Shown here: one piece after another, positions 11,144 to 23,570 of the stretch | How the letters are laid out: each line of letters opens with the position of its first letter | Position numbering within the stretch: position 1 is the stretch's first letter | Origin: Ianthella basta | Taxonomy: Eukaryota; Porifera; Demospongiae; Verongiida; Ianthellidae | NCBI GenBank assembly: GCA_964019415.1 | Contig: CAXHTE010000090.1 | Coordinates: 1-64,000, forward strand | Direction of reading: 5' to 3' | Length of the DNA stretch: 64,000 bases | The notes under the pieces: model-generated | Database searches by the model: none | Seen by the model: the letters and a program-made list of their open reading frames with translations, nothing else | What the model was told of the DNA's origin: nothing | Program-made: the position numbers and the translations under genes

Positions 11144-11820
11144 TCGCGGCAGTCTTAAAAAAGAGTCGGGCGTGGGTATGCGTGTGTGTTTTCCAGGCGT
11201 GGGTATGCGTGTGTGTTTTCCAGTGTTCTGTGCGCGTCTGGATGGTTCAACAGCAGATCTGTCGTCGGTGATGTCGGTTTTCGCTCCCATTCTGTCCTGG
11301 ACCCGTGTCCAGGCTGAAAATCGGGCGTTAGGGCTCTAGCTCGCCGACAGCGGTTTGAACAGGGCTTCGGGGTTAGATTAGCAGTCGTGTGTGATAGTTG
11401 TCTCTTAGTTTTTGTGTGTTTTGACGGTTTTGATGACGATTTGACGGCGCCCATACGACGAGGTCATCGTTACGAGGCGTTCGTTCGCATTACACTCCAG
11501 GGGGAGGTCATCTGGCGGAGTGGCCACACTCCTGGCACTTGCCTCTACCCTTCCGACATGCTGGTGCTCCCTTGTCTGCAAAGGCTCGTGCTGGCAGCAA
11601 TGCGAGGCCACCTTACATAGCATATACGCAACCACACGCGCACTATCATAATAATAATTTTATCTTGCATGCAATATGGCCGAAGGTGGTCATAAGGCAA
11701 GTGGAGAACATGCACATGCATGCAGTTGATACTTGATGGCCTTGGTATGCAGTCATGCATGCATTCACTCTTGCCCACACCTACCCACCCACCCACACAT
11801 ACATGCAAACAATGCTGTAA

Positions 11821-11876
11821 CTGCAGACGGCTTCAATAATGAAGCCGTTTCGCCCTTCTGGGGCTCATCAGTGCAG
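11821..11876 (-). ncRNA. Hammerhead ribozyme, minus strand, upstream unit (A2)
   Basis: Counterpart of 2930-2985. Complete core and cleavage triplet on the minus strand. Confidence 0.87.
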
Positions 11877-11912
11877 TGCTCAAGCCAATTCACAGTCACA
11901 CGCATGCACAGT

Positions 11913-12281
11913 CACACGCACAAGCAAGATGAGGCAAGATGTGGCAAGATTAGGTAAGATGAGGCAAGATATAGCAAGATTAAGCAAGATGAGGCAAATG
12001 AGGCAAAATGAGTCAAGATATTGCAAGATGAGGAAAGAAATAGCAAGATGAGGCAAGATGAGGCAAGATATAGCAAGATTAAGCAAGATGAGGCCAGATG
12101 AGGCAAGAAATAGCAAGATGAGTCAAGATATTGCAAGATGAGGCAAGAAATAGCAAGATGAGGCAAGATGAGGCAAGATATAGCAAGATAAAGCAAGATG
12201 AGGCAAGATATAGCAAGATGAGGCAAGATATTGCAAAGATGAGGCAAGAAATAGCAAGATGAGGCAAGATGTGGCAAGATT
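11913..12281. repeat. GCAAGATGAG-type minisatellite (A2)
   Basis: Counterpart of 3022-3390 with no difference noticed. Confidence 0.9.
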
Positions 12282-12285
12282 AGGG

Positions 12286-12781
12286 CTTCAATAGTGAAGC
12301 CGTTTCGCCCTTCTGGGGCTCATCAGTGCAGTGCTTGCTCAAGCAAATTCACAGTCACACGCACTCGCCGCTGGAGCACCCGCCCACACCTACCCACCCA
12401 CACCTACACGCACACAATGCAAAAACTGCAGACGGCTTCAATAGTGAAGCCGTTTCGCCCTTCTGGGGCTCATCAGTGCAGTGCTTGCTCAAGCAAATTC
12501 ACAGTCACACGCACTCGCCGCTGGAGCACCCGCCCACACCTACCCACCCACACCTACACGCACACAATGCAAAAACTGCAGACGGCTTCAATAGTGAAGC
12601 CGTTTCGCCCTTCTGGGGCTCATCAGTGCAGTGCTTGCTCAAGCAAATTCACAGTCACACGCACTCGCCGCTGGAGCACCCGCCCACACCTACCCACCCA
12701 CACATACACGCACACAATGCAAAAACTGCAGACGGCTTCAATAGTGAAGCCGTTTCGCCCTTCTGGGGCTCATCAGTGCAG
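12286..12781 (-). ncRNA. Tandem hammerhead ribozyme array, 150-bp period (A2)
   Basis: Complete minus-strand ribozymes at 12426-12481, 12576-12631 and 12726-12781. The leading motif near 12286 lacks its cleavage side, as in A1. Confidence 0.85.
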
Positions 12782-12991
12782 TGCTTGCTCAAGCAAATTC
12801 ATATAAATAAAAAAATAAATAAGGAGCACCATAATAATTTGGCTATAGGAGAAACACACAGGAACGCCTAACCACTAATTGTATTGTCATTTGTAAGCTG
12901 GAATCAGTGTGATTCGAATGAAAAACAACTAAATTCCTAACCCACCACCGACCCACCACAGGCATGCATGGCAAAGGGCATGCACGTACAA

Positions 12992-13201
12992 GGGGCCATC
13001 TTGTGGGAGGGACAACGCAATGACATCGCCCAACCTGGGGGACATTAGGCCAGGAATTAATCAGTTTGTTATTTGCTCAGTGGAGCTGTTTGTTGTGATT
13101 TGTGGTCGCAACAGTGGAGCTGTTTGTTGTGTTGTTGTGGTCGCAACCAGGAATGCAGATGGGACCATTTTGTGGGCGGGGTCTAGGCTAGCCCACAAAA
13201 G
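12992..13201 (+). promoter_or_regulatory. Promoter region of the A2 recombinase gene
   Basis: Same two GGNCCAT(C/T)TTGTGGG blocks and CACAAAAG (13194-13201), 63 bp before the start codon at 13257. Confidence 0.6.
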
Positions 13202-13256
13202 GAGGCGCCCATACAGCCAGTGCATTAGTCCAAAGAGAAAGAAGCGCAAGTTGACA

Positions 13257-16200
13257 ATGGCGGGCGTAGAGGACCTCTTTTGGAAACTTCTGTGGAAATC
13301 GGCTTTTGCCCTGGCGGCACAGGGCTCACAAAGAGGTATGAGCAGTCCCTACAACACCACAATGGCCGGCTAACCTTAATCCCTAACAGTTTCAATCACT
13401 GATACCTTCAATACCAAGCCACCTATGTACGTACGTACGTACCTACCTAATATACCTACCTACCTACCTACCTACCTACCTACCTACCTACCTACCTACC
13501 TACCTACCTACCTACCTACCTACCTACCTACCAAAGTAGCAATCACTGATACCTTCAGTACCAAGCCATCTACCTACCTACCTACCTACCTACCAAAGTA
13601 GTAATCACTGATACCTTCAGTACCAAGCCATCTACCTACCTACCTACCTACCTACCTATACCTACCTTCCCACAGGCAGACAAGGAGGTGCATCCATCCA
13701 TGAGCACCCCACAGAGACTCCCCCACAACTCCACACCCCTGAGACCCTTCCCCACCCCACTGAGGCTCACCAACAGCCCTACCCCGCTGAGACTGGCACA
13801 GAGCTCCAGCCTACCGAGACTCGCCCCCTCTCCACCGAGACGGGGACAGAGCACCCGCCCACTGAAGTGCCCACGGAGCACCAACCCATTGATACTGGGA
13901 CCGAGCACCCACCCACAGAGACGGCCACGGAGCACCAACCCACTGAGATGGCCACCGAGAACCCACCCACCAAGGCGTCCACAGAGCACTCGCCCACTGA
14001 GACCGGGACAGAACACCCACCCACTGAGACCGGGACAGAACACCCACCCACTGAGACCGGGACAGAACACCCACCCACTGAGACCGGGACAGAACACCCA
14101 CCCACTGAGACCGGGACAGAACACCCACCCACGGAGACCGGGACAGAACACCCACCCACTGAGACCGGGACAGAACACCCACCCACGGAGACCGGGACAG
14201 AACACCCACCCACTGAGACGGCCACAACACACCAATCCACCCCAACAAGGTCTCACACACACCAACCCATCCATCTTAAGAGAAACACTGCATGCCCACC
14301 TCCCTCACACTGTTTACATTGCAACAGAAATTTCATAGCCATACATACATACATACAAGTGAATTGGCGGCATAAATGCATTACATATGCGGCTTCTCTC
14401 TTACGCAGCAGTGACAGTGATGGTGGTAGCGACTACCAGCCACCAGCCAAACGGCGGCATCAAGGGACTGCCTCCAATAAAGGAGGACGCACGAGGAGCT
14501 ACCTCGATATCCATGCTCCAGAGCATGAGGCACTACGCGAGAAAATGGACAAAATGAGGTGCTTTTTCACGGACCCGGTCAGCCTACAGAGGGGCCGGGA
14601 CCCCATTGCATCAATCACATGGGAGAGAGTACAGCTGCACCATCTACGTAAGTCAGTGTACCTGCCACTTGTTACCCACCCATCCCCACGCACACAGACT
14701 ATGCCAGAGGCTCCACACTACGTACGTAGATCACACATCATGTCTGTCTACACACTGTACAATTGAGACCCCCTCACCCGCTAATCCCTTTCCCTCGCAC
14801 ACACTTAGTCTTCTTTGCATACGTAAAAGAAGAACAGCAGACCAGCCCCGCCCTTGAGTGCCTCTTGGACGCTGAAATGATTGAGGGGTTCGTGTTAACC
14901 CTGAAAGAAAAGCCTCTCCAGGGCATCACCATTTCACGATACCTCGAAAACCTGAGGTATGGCCTACGCTACCTCTACATAAAGGATGGAAAGGAGTACA
15001 GCGAGCAGGAGCACTACATAAACGTGGGCAGACTCGGGGAGCAGTGCCGTAGGCAGGTCGTCTCCTCTACAGCACGCCGAAGCTGGCAAGCATTGCAAGC
15101 ACAGCAGAAGTGGGCCGAATGGTGAGTCTGAGGGGGATTTGACAACTTTCAGTGGTGGGCTAAGTGTCAAAGCTATACCAAAGAGTTGCATTGGAGCAAC
15201 TCAAAGCCTTACATATACCTACTCCACGGCGTCCATGCCACCCTCCCCTACCCTCCTCCCTTCTCTATGCAGGGATGACATTCTGGCCGCAGTCAAAGAG
15301 CAGAAGGGTCTCTTTGAAGGAGCAACCCGCCCCCGCATAAAGGCCCAGGAGTCTCAGAAACTACTGGCCATGCTCTTCTACACCGCCCTCCCACCTGGCC
15401 GTGCAAAGGAGTTCCAAACGTTACACGTGGCCATCCACGACAAACTACCTATGCCAGTGGTGGACCAAGCGAGGCCAAACTGCCTCTACATCACTACGGA
15501 TGGCAGGCAAGCCTACCTTCTATTGGCCGATTACAAGACTCACAAGAGTTACGGGGACCACTTCCTCCCCCTGGACGATGACAGTCAGCTATTGAGTCAC
15601 CTTGTGATACACCTAAGTCACCACAGGGAGGTCCTGCTGGGAGCAGGACAACAGACCACTGCCCTCTTCTTAGTGAGTACAAGACATACATATAACTATA
15701 TATATGGTACACCTATGCATGTATACACCACCACCGGAATCACCGCTATCACCATCACAGTGCAGTTGTCGTTCTCTAACTCAATTCTTTCTTTGGTACA
15801 GAACGATAGGGGAGCACCATACAGTGCCAGTTCGTGGACTGCCTACATTGAGGGAATCTTTGAACGCCACATTGCGAAAAAGATTGGCCCCACTTTGCTG
15901 AGATCCATTTTCGTTACCCACTGTGAGAAGTCAAACCTTTCAGAAGCAGAAAAGGAGTCTATGGCCACAGCCATGCGGCACAGCAGGCGAGCGGTGAGCA
16001 AGCACTGACATGTGCATTCAAACCCTACTCACTCCATTGCAACCAGCATGCACAAACATATGTCCACCCATGAACCTATGCCTACCAACTTTAACGTGAA
16101 TCCCTATCCACTCGTGAATATGCAGCAAAAAGAGCATTACGACAGACGCACACAGGTGGACAGGGAAAAGAAGGGCAGGAAGTACACCGGAGGCCTACTT

Positions 16201-16593
16201 GAGAAGGCCCTGTCCTCGGCAACCACCACCACTGAGGACTCGGCCGGGCCATCCACCAGAGAGCCACCAACTGACAGCGACAGTGACAGTGACAACGAAG
16301 GACCTGATCTAGGAGACATTGTCGCAATCGTGCTGCCAGACTCCACCGCAGTGAAGCCAAAAGTTGACGTGGGCAAAGTCATGCGGATTGACAAAGCCAA
16401 GACGACGCTCAGGTATTTGCCACTCAACCACGTTGGAGGTAACAGATACCACTGCAAACTCGGGGATATACGGAAAGCCACTGTGGATCAGTGGGTATAT
16501 CCCGTAGATTTCCAGTACAAAGCCACAGAGAACACCTATCAACTCCTATCCACCCCAACAGAAATTCACCTACACAAACACCCACTTACATGA
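13257..16593 (+). CDS. Tyrosine recombinase, element A copy 2
   Basis: Exons 13257-13335, 13676-14249, 14409-14647, 14809-15121, 15273-15672, 15802-15993 and 16126-16593, giving 754 aa with no difference from the A1 protein seen. All catalytic residues (R445, K490/K493, R569, H595, Y604) are present and no frame is broken. This is the only window copy of the A gene inside a fully bounded, undiverged element. It is the best candidate for an active A recombinase. Confidence 0.86.
13433..13659 (+). repeat. (CCTA)n microsatellite in A2 intron 1
   Basis: Same length and interruptions as in A1. Identical microsatellite length implies a very recent duplication or an assembly duplication. Confidence 0.9.
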
Positions 16594-17331
16594 CTCTGTT
16601 TAAAATTTGCTATCACCCACTATCAACGACTGTACCTGTTGCATTAGCAATTTGTAATCATGACGGTAAGCATGTGTAGCGATCCATCCACGACACCTAA
16701 CTTCACGATGGCACCCGATTATGCGCAATAGAACGACGGCATAGAATAGAGACTAGGTAGCAAATTTGGGACCTAAATTGTCACTGAGGAGCAGCTGGTC
16801 TAACGCCACACAACACCTAACTACTACACATGTACATAGTCACTACGTGGTGCGTGCTGGGGGAGACTCACCTATGACCGACGCTAAGGCTGTGGCTCTT
16901 TGGCTGCATGTGCACAAGACAACACATATGTAAATGATTTCCGTACAACCAAACCTATCGGGCAAAACGTACTGTAGGCACAAGAGGACTTGATGGTGGG
17001 CCATAAGTGCATTCCTACGCAGATATGCTATGTTTCATAGGGCTAAAGCGCGTCCATGGCGCCTGATTCTGACTATACCCCAACTGCACCTTAGCAGAAA
17101 GGTCTACGGCGAGTCTACAGCGCCGTTTCTAGGGACAGGAGGCCTCCATGGTCATTTCTAGAGAGCTAAGGCTAGCATAGAATGCTTGCTGTGCATACAA
17201 TACGTGGAATTGCAGCATAAAAGGACTGTGGCGAGTCTACAGCGACGTTTCAGGGCACATGAGGCCTCAATGTCTACTACAAGCGAGCTCAGACAAGTCT
17301 ACAACGCACGCCTTCCGCGCTGAAGATAGAA
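16594..17331. other. 3' non-coding end of A2
   Basis: No gene seen. Same subterminal GGCGAGTCTACAGCG repeats as A1 (about 17108 and 17230). Confidence 0.6.
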
Positions 17332-17377
17332 CCCTAACCCTAACCCTAACCCTAACCCTAACCCTATCCCTAACCCT
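17332..17377 (+). repeat. Telomeric CCCTAA tract between A2 and B1
   Basis: About seven CCCTAA units with one CCCTAT variant. It joins the A right end (GATAGAA) to the B left end (GGCCCCCAG). Confidence 0.95.
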
Positions 17378-17588
17378 GGCCCCCAGTAACTTAACCCCTT
17401 GTAACCCTAACCTCACCCCACTTGTTTGCACTTCCCCACACCCCACACCAAAGGGTTACACAAAAGAGCCCTTCACCCTTTGTCACCCCAATGTAACCCT
17501 TTGCAAGCCTTTGTAACCCTTTGTGAAATCTTTGTAACCCTTAGTAAACCCTTTGTGAAACTTTGATAACCCTTTGCTCTGCATCCAG

Positions 17589-18839
17589 GGATGGCATTCT
17601 TCAGGCTGTGAAGCAGCAACAAAGAGCATTCAGTGATGCAGCTGGGAGTAGGAGGAAGGCCATGGAGTCACAGCGATTCCTTCTTCTTCTGTTCTACACT
17701 GCCCTTCCCCCCGGCCGCTCGAAAGAGTTTCAGACCCTGCACTACCGGATCCATGACACCTTGCCCCAACCTGCTGTGGACCCCGCGCAGGCCAACTGCC
17801 TGCACATAACCGATGATGGTAGGCAGGCCTACATCCTGCTAGGCGACTATAAGACCCACAAGTCCTATGGAGATCATTTCCAGCCACTTCGGGAGGGGCA
17901 GCTGCTGCAGCACCTGGCGCTGCACCTAAACACTCACCGACCAGCTTTGGTCGGCCCGGCCAGCACTACGACCCTCTTCCTGGTCAGTACACCCCCACAC
18001 ATACATAGTACACCCCCCACGAACACTTGCATTTAAATTGCCCCTCTTCCTCAGAATGAGAGGGGAGCACCCTATACAGCTGGCAGCTGGACCTCCTACG
18101 TTGAGGGCACCCTGGAGCGCCACACGGGCAGAAGGATAGGGCCCACCATGATCCGATCCATCTTTGTCACCCACTGCGAAAGGGTAGGCCTCTCAGAGGC
18201 AGAAAAGGAAGCAATGGCAGCATCTATGCGCCACAGCAGGAGAGCGGTGAGCGCCCCATGGACCAGGCACCATGGAGAGCACAGCAGATGCATTCACTCA
18301 ATTACCTACATACCTACATATGTGAAGTGACATGTGTCCCACCCCCACCCCTCTCGCAAATGTAGCAGAAGGAGCACTATGATAGAAGGTCACAGGTGGA
18401 CAGGGAGAGCAAGGGGCAAGACTACACTGCCCATCTGTTACAGAAGGCCCTTGCAACAGGGAATGGCCCCAAGGAACCTGAGGTGACCAGGGACCCCTCC
18501 CATCCCGGGCCTTCCCATTTGAATCAGGTGCCCACCAACAATGACAGCGACGCAGATTCAGATGGGCCGAACCTGGGAGATTTGGTGGCCATTGTGCTGC
18601 CAGGGTCAACACCAGTGAATCCAGTGGTTGAGTTAGGGAAGGTCTTGCGGATAAACCAGACCGACCTTAGCTACCTGCCCTTTCAGGATATCGGTGGTAG
18701 CAACTACCGCTGTACAGCAGGTCGGCTTGGGAAAGCGGCGCGAGACCGGATCGTGTTTCCGGTTGGGGTGAACTACAACCCCGACACCAAACTCTACACA
18801 CTGCTATCTGATAACATTGACATCCACAATGCCATCTAA
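17589..18839 (+). pseudogene. Orphan 3' half of the B recombinase gene (B1)
   Basis: Exons 17589-17982, 18055-18246 and 18366-18839 encode the catalytic core (PPGRSKEF, DYKTHK, LRS/IRSIFVTHC, MRHSRRA, KEHYDRR) and the C-terminal domain. The first exon starts at an acceptor (CATCCAG/GG) in phase 2, so it needs an upstream exon. Upstream lies only telomeric DNA and element A2, whose gene is already complete. It is a separated half created by the position of the element end, not a decayed copy: the frame is open throughout. It could be transcribed only by read-through or after circularisation. Confidence 0.8.
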
Positions 18840-18920
18840 CAGTCACCACACACACTTGCAGTACCACCCCCATCTTAAATGCATGTTCAGACGGGCCATG
18901 TAAACCCACATTTTCTTGCT

Positions 18921-18952
18921 GATTGAAGGAATTATTACAAATTCCTTCAATC
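18921..18952. repeat. 12-bp perfect inverted repeat
   Basis: GATTGAAGGAAT / ATTCCTTCAATC around an 8-nt spacer, 80 bp after the recombinase stop. Lost in B3, where the left arm is altered. Confidence 0.7.
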
Positions 18953-19120
18953 ACAATTTATGTAATTTAATTGAACAATATCCAATATCTATGCCCCAAT
19001 AACTGATTATAGATCCCGTTGCCATGGTAACGTGCATCTAAACGATGTTTCTAAACGTCGTAGACACCCCGGGTGTTGTTCCGCGCCGTGGTCTATTTCA
19101 ACTAGCCGTGTTCTAATTCG

Positions 19121-19228
19121 ACGCGCGGCATTCGCGCCTATGCTCTAAATAGCGATTTAGAGCATGGGCGTGGCACGCGCGGCGTTCGCGCCTATGCTCT
19201 AAATAGCGATTTAGAGCATGGGCGTGGC
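19121..19228. repeat. Two 54-bp direct repeats with internal palindrome
   Basis: Each unit contains ATGCTCTAAATAGCGATTTAGAGCAT, nearly self-complementary, with GCGCG flanks. Confidence 0.85.
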
Positions 19229-19670
19229 TTGGGCCCGTGGTCTATAGCAGAGAAACTGCAGCTGCGATAACAATAGTAGCTAATTCCACAACATACGATG
19301 CACAGTTCGCTCGGCTTACTTGTTTCGTCGACAAACAGAGTAACGCAACAATCTGGCATGCAGCGGCCTACGAACCAGAGCCGAGAAAGGAACTGGTTAC
19401 GAGCTGGGGACAGGCTCAGGACACCGCTCTGGGAAACGCTGTGGCTGACGGGGCTGACAGTGAATAAGCTTACGTTTAGCTTACACGCCGCATCCACTGC
19501 CGACCTTTAGAAACGTCTGCTGCGAGATGACAAACCCCATAACCAAACGACGTTTTCTCGGCCATTGTCAGAAATTGCTAACTACTTCCTGAAGACGCGT
19601 GATGACGCAAGTACGAGTAGTTAAACTGATTCGCTGCCGCTCCTTGCCCAATCGTTGGGATCTATAACAC

Positions 19671-19783
19671 TTAAATGCTGACCAATCGGTGTCTCTGAAG
19701 ATTTAGACCACTCGGCACTCGGGCGCTTCGCGCCCTCGTGCCTCGTGCTCTAAATCTCAGAGACACCTCTTGGTCAGCATTTA
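19671..19783. mobile_element. Foldback MITE, 113 bp
   Basis: Long near-perfect arms (TTAAATGCTGACCAA ... TTGGTCAGCATTTAA, then GTGTCTCTGA/TCAGAGACAC) close on a GC-rich hairpin (GGGCGCTTCGCGCCC). No coding potential. Confidence 0.75.
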
Positions 19784-20346
19784 ACTATTACAAAGTAGAA
19801 GACCTAGGTTCACAGCACTACCACGCACGCAAGAGAAGACGCACGCACGGACGTAAAAAAATTAAACACGCACACAGACCGCACATACAAGCTGTTATTC
19901 AGGCTACAATCGTGCATCACAGACTTAATTACAAAAATAATTGCAAAAACTACCATGAACTGTCGAGGGAGGAAAGAAACAGTTTAAAAATGGTATTAAA
20001 GGTAAAAGAAAAAGAACATAATAGAAAAAATCCATCACTAACCTGATCTTGCTGCCCTAGCACATGTTGTGGCCCAGAGTCCATCCCTCAGGGCGGCCAT
20101 TTGCAAACATGTGCTTCTTAGTAAAATCATATTCATAGCATTGGACGGCCATTTTTTGGGGTACGTGGTCATCGAATGACCTCAGAATATAATTAGGGTG
20201 TAGAATTAATCATTCTAGTGCATTAAATTTCATAATTAAACACGAATTTTAAAATGCATTCTAACAATATTAATTATAATCATTATTTTAGGGTGTAGGA
20301 GGAATAAAATAAATGCATATACATGACCGCATGTGTACACAATTTA
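19784..20346. other. B1 intergenic stretch without a supported gene
   Basis: AT-rich DNA. A 102-codon lysine/arginine-rich plus-strand ORF overlaps it, but it begins inside the MITE and resembles nothing I know, so I do not call it. Confidence 0.5.
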
Positions 20347-20523
20347 TACCGAGATGAACCCGGAAGAGAATCACCTTAATCCTCCCAAGGGGGTGATAAG
20401 GTGGCGGGTGTGTGTTCACCACGCAAGATGAGGAGTGCCATCATGGGAGAACGGGTCCAAGCATCATCTTTACACTCCCTTGGCGAGGATTAAGGTGATT
20501 CCTTTCGGGACCCATCTCAGTGT
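20347..20523. mobile_element. MITE with GAATCACCTTAATCCTC inverted termini
   Basis: Arms of about 35 bp (GAGATG...CCCG...GAATCACCTTAATCCTC and complement). A related copy in the other half of B lies at 25265-25440 and others in B3, so it is a repeated family. Confidence 0.7.
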
Positions 20524-20833
20524 AATCAGCTGCAGGCAGGAATGGCCCTGCCAAATCAGTGCTACTTCATTCCTCATGTGCCCGTCATGCGCGGATGGAT
20601 CCATCTGTGCATTATGGATGCATGCCCAGCATGATCGCACATGGGCGGATGCGATGGGATGCATCCACAATGAGTTTGGTACATGCCCACAAGCATGCTC
20701 CATGCATTAAGGTCAATGCATGAGAATGCACATGAGCATGCCATGCAAGTAAGAGTAATGTACATGGGCATGTCTGATTGTACATGCATGCATACCCTTC
20801 TCCTCAGCTCATGTCATGACAGTGCGCATGACC

Positions 20834-22618
20834 CCCGTGCATCTTGGCATGTCCACACGATGGATCATGCCGCGTGTACATTGAGATGGGAGCGCTGTAA
20901 GCAGGTGTTGGGGAAAATGCCATTAAAAAAAGTAAAGTCCAGACCGCCTCTCTCTCTCTCTCATCATGCATGGACGGATGCATAGATGGATCCATCCATG
21001 CATGATGGATGGATGGATGGATCCTGACATGGTACATTGATGCATTCCCCATGCGATTTGTACGGGACCATGTGCATGCTGTATGCATTGACATCCATGC
21101 ACACACCGCGCCATCCATCCATGTACAATGTCATGGGATGCTGCGGCTTGTACAATGCTGGCACCCCCAGGCCCCGCCCCCGTGCACCTTGGCATGTCCA
21201 CACGATGGATCATGCCGCGTGTACATTGAGATGGGAGCGCTGTAAGCAGGTGTTGGGGAAAATGCCATTAAAAAAAGTAAAGTCCAGACCGCCTCTCTCT
21301 CTCTCTCATCATGCATGGACGGATGCATAGATGGATCCATCCATGCATGATGGATGGATGGATGGATCCTGACATGGTACATTGATGCATTCCCCATGCG
21401 ATTTGTACGGGACCATGTGCATGCTGTATGCATTGACATCCATGCACACACCGCGCCATCCATCCATGTACAATGTCATGGGATGCTGCGGCTTGTACAA
21501 TGCTGGCACCCCCAGGCCCCGCCCCCGTGCACCTTGGCATGTCCACACGATGGATCATGCCGCGTGTACATTGAGATGGGAGCGCTGTAAGCAGGTGTTG
21601 GGGAAAATGCCATTAAAAAAAGTAAAGTCCAGACCGCCTCTCTCTCTCTCTCATCATGCATGGACGGATGCATAGATGGATCCATCCATGCATGATGGAT
21701 GGATGGATGGATCCTGACATGGTACATTGATGCATTCCCCATGCGATTTGTACGGGACCATGTGCATGCTGTATGCATTGACATCCATGCACACACCGCG
21801 CCATCCATCCATGTACAATGTCATGGGATGCTGCGGCTTGTACAATGCTGGCACCCCCAGGCCCCGCCCCCGTGCACCTTGGCATGTCCACACGATGGAT
21901 CATGCCGCGTGTACATTGAGATGGGAGCGCTGTAAGCAGGTGTTGGGGAAAATGCCATTAAAAAAAGTAAAGTCCAGACCGCCTCTCTCTCTCTCTCATC
22001 ATGCATGGACGGATGCATAGATGGATCCATCCATGCATGATGGATGGATGGATGGATCCTGACATGGTACATTGATGCATTCCCCATGCGATTTGTACGG
22101 GACCATGTGCATGCTGTATGCATTGACATCCATGCACACACCGCGCCATCCATCCATGTACAATGTCATGGGATGCTGCGGCTTGTACAATGCTGGCACC
22201 CCCAGGCCCCGCCCCCGTGCACCTTGGCATGTCCACACGATGGATCATGCCGCGTGTACATTGAGATGGGAGCGCTGTAAGCAGGTGTTGGGGAAAATGC
22301 CATTAAAAAAAGTAAAGTCCAGACCGCCTCTCTCTCTCTCTCATCATGCATGGACGGATGCATAGATGGATCCATCCATGCATGATGGATGGATGGATGG
22401 ATCCTGACATGGTACATTGATGCATTCCCCATGCGATTTGTACGGGACCATGTGCATGCTGTATGCATTGACATCCATGCACACACCGCGCCATCCATCC
22501 ATGTACAATGTCATGGGATGCTGCGGCTTGTACAATGCTGGCACCCCCAGGCCCCGCCCCCGTGCACCTTGGCATGTCCACACGATGGATCATGCCGCGT
22601 GTACATTGAGATGGGAGC
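20834..22618. repeat. 345-bp satellite array
   Basis: Five complete units plus a partial one, period exactly 345 bp. Units are rich in CATGCATCCATGGATGG palindromes and a (CT)n run. Open frames on both strands recur with the repeat and are not genes. Absent from B3. Confidence 0.95.
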
Positions 22619-23007
22619 TTATCCATGCGCACACCGTGCCATCCGTCCATGTACATAATGATAATTAATAGATGCAATAAAATCATTTCATATAAGAATA
22701 AAATGAAATCATAAAATCATATGCATGTATGTACAGTTGATGAAAGTCTGTCAGAGGGCGATCCACCCATTCAGGCCTTGGCGTGTCCCACCAGGAAGAC
22801 CAGTTTGTTGGAATACTGTGGGAGAGAAGGGGGAGAGGAAGGAGACAGGGGGTATATGGTGAAAGACAGCACCATGTGAATCCAATGTATTACAACATAT
22901 AACAATCACCACCATTCCTACATAGAGACAGCACTACCATGCTGTCTATACAAAAAGCATAACTCCATGTACGTGAAAAGATCACAGCACATATGCACAT
23001 AATCCAT

Positions 23008-23009
<2 letters not shown>

Positions 23010-23059
<50 letters not shown>
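23010..23059. repeat. (CA)n microsatellite
   Basis: Perfect CA run 60 bp before the hammerhead. Confidence 0.95.
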
Positions 23060-23120
23060 CCACACAAATGCATCAGACAGGTACAAGCACAATCGTCATG
23101 CACAAATACGGCATCAATTG

Positions 23121-23195
23121 CAGGGAACTGCAGACTATGGCACGAGTATGCCATAGTTTCGACCTGTTTGGGTCTCATCAGTGCAGCGTACCCTG
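23121..23195 (-). ncRNA. Hammerhead ribozyme, minus strand (B1, first)
   Basis: On the minus strand: outer stem I CAGGG/CCCTG, inner stem I CTGCA/TGCAG, CTGATGA, stem II GACC/GGTC with a CAAACA loop, GAAAC, stem III CTATGGCA/TGCCATAG, GTC cleavage site. Stem II differs from the A family (GCCC/GGGC) with pairing kept. Confidence 0.88.
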
Positions 23196-23250
23196 ACATT
23201 CCTACACACACAATCACACCCACAATCACACCCACACCCACACAAGCATA

Positions 23251-23440
23251 CTGTATACGCTTTAACGTTCGCGGGGTTAAACTTTCGTGGTTCGCGAGTT
23301 TTCACGTTTTTCGTGTTTTTACTTCCGCGGTTGCAGAGTCTCCAACAGGAGAAATAAAGCCTTGTGTAAGTTTTCGCGGGGTGAAACTTTCGCGGATGGT
23401 TGCTGATCCGCGAAAACCGCGAAAGTTAAAGCGTATACAG
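23251..23440. mobile_element. TA-flanked MITE with CGCGAAA repeats
   Basis: Terminal inverted repeats CTGTATACGCTTTAAC flanked by TA on both sides fit a Tc1/mariner-type target duplication. The interior repeats TTCGCGG/CCGCGAA in both orientations. Confidence 0.75.
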
Positions 23441-23570
23441 TACAATACATACATACATACATACATGTATACATCACGTGTAAGCAGGAACTGACAGCAA
23501 TAGGTACAGCACTACAGAACATTTAACCAAGAATTCCATGGTGATATATACATCACTATTGTCTGCCCTC

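Larger units (their letters stand above)
8449..17331 (+). mobile_element. Element A copy 2 (A2), complete
   Basis: Complete 8883-bp copy with both ends visible (TTGTGGTCG at left, GAAGATAGAA at right), bounded by CCCTAACC at left and a telomeric tract at right. Identical to A1 over all compared coding regions at offset 8891. The left 420 bp hold AACCTTTA-rich repeats and a short internal telomeric tract (about 8564-8580) and no supported gene. Confidence 0.88.

Noticed and set aside
17332-17377. True chromosome end
   Set aside because: Tracts here are short, interrupted and internal, with sequence continuing on both sides.
19738-20046. 102-codon basic ORF in B1/B2
   Set aside because: It starts inside a MITE, has no recognisable motif, and the B3 counterpart is disrupted.
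20923-22686. Repeated 70-127-codon ORFs in the 345-bp satellite
   Set aside because: They recur with the satellite period and have no family resemblance.
22733-22816. Coding-looking stretch (DPPIQALACPTRKTSLLEY) upstream of the SET-like exon
   Set aside because: Possible upstream exon, but splice sites are weak and the intervening MITE and hammerhead make linkage uncertain.
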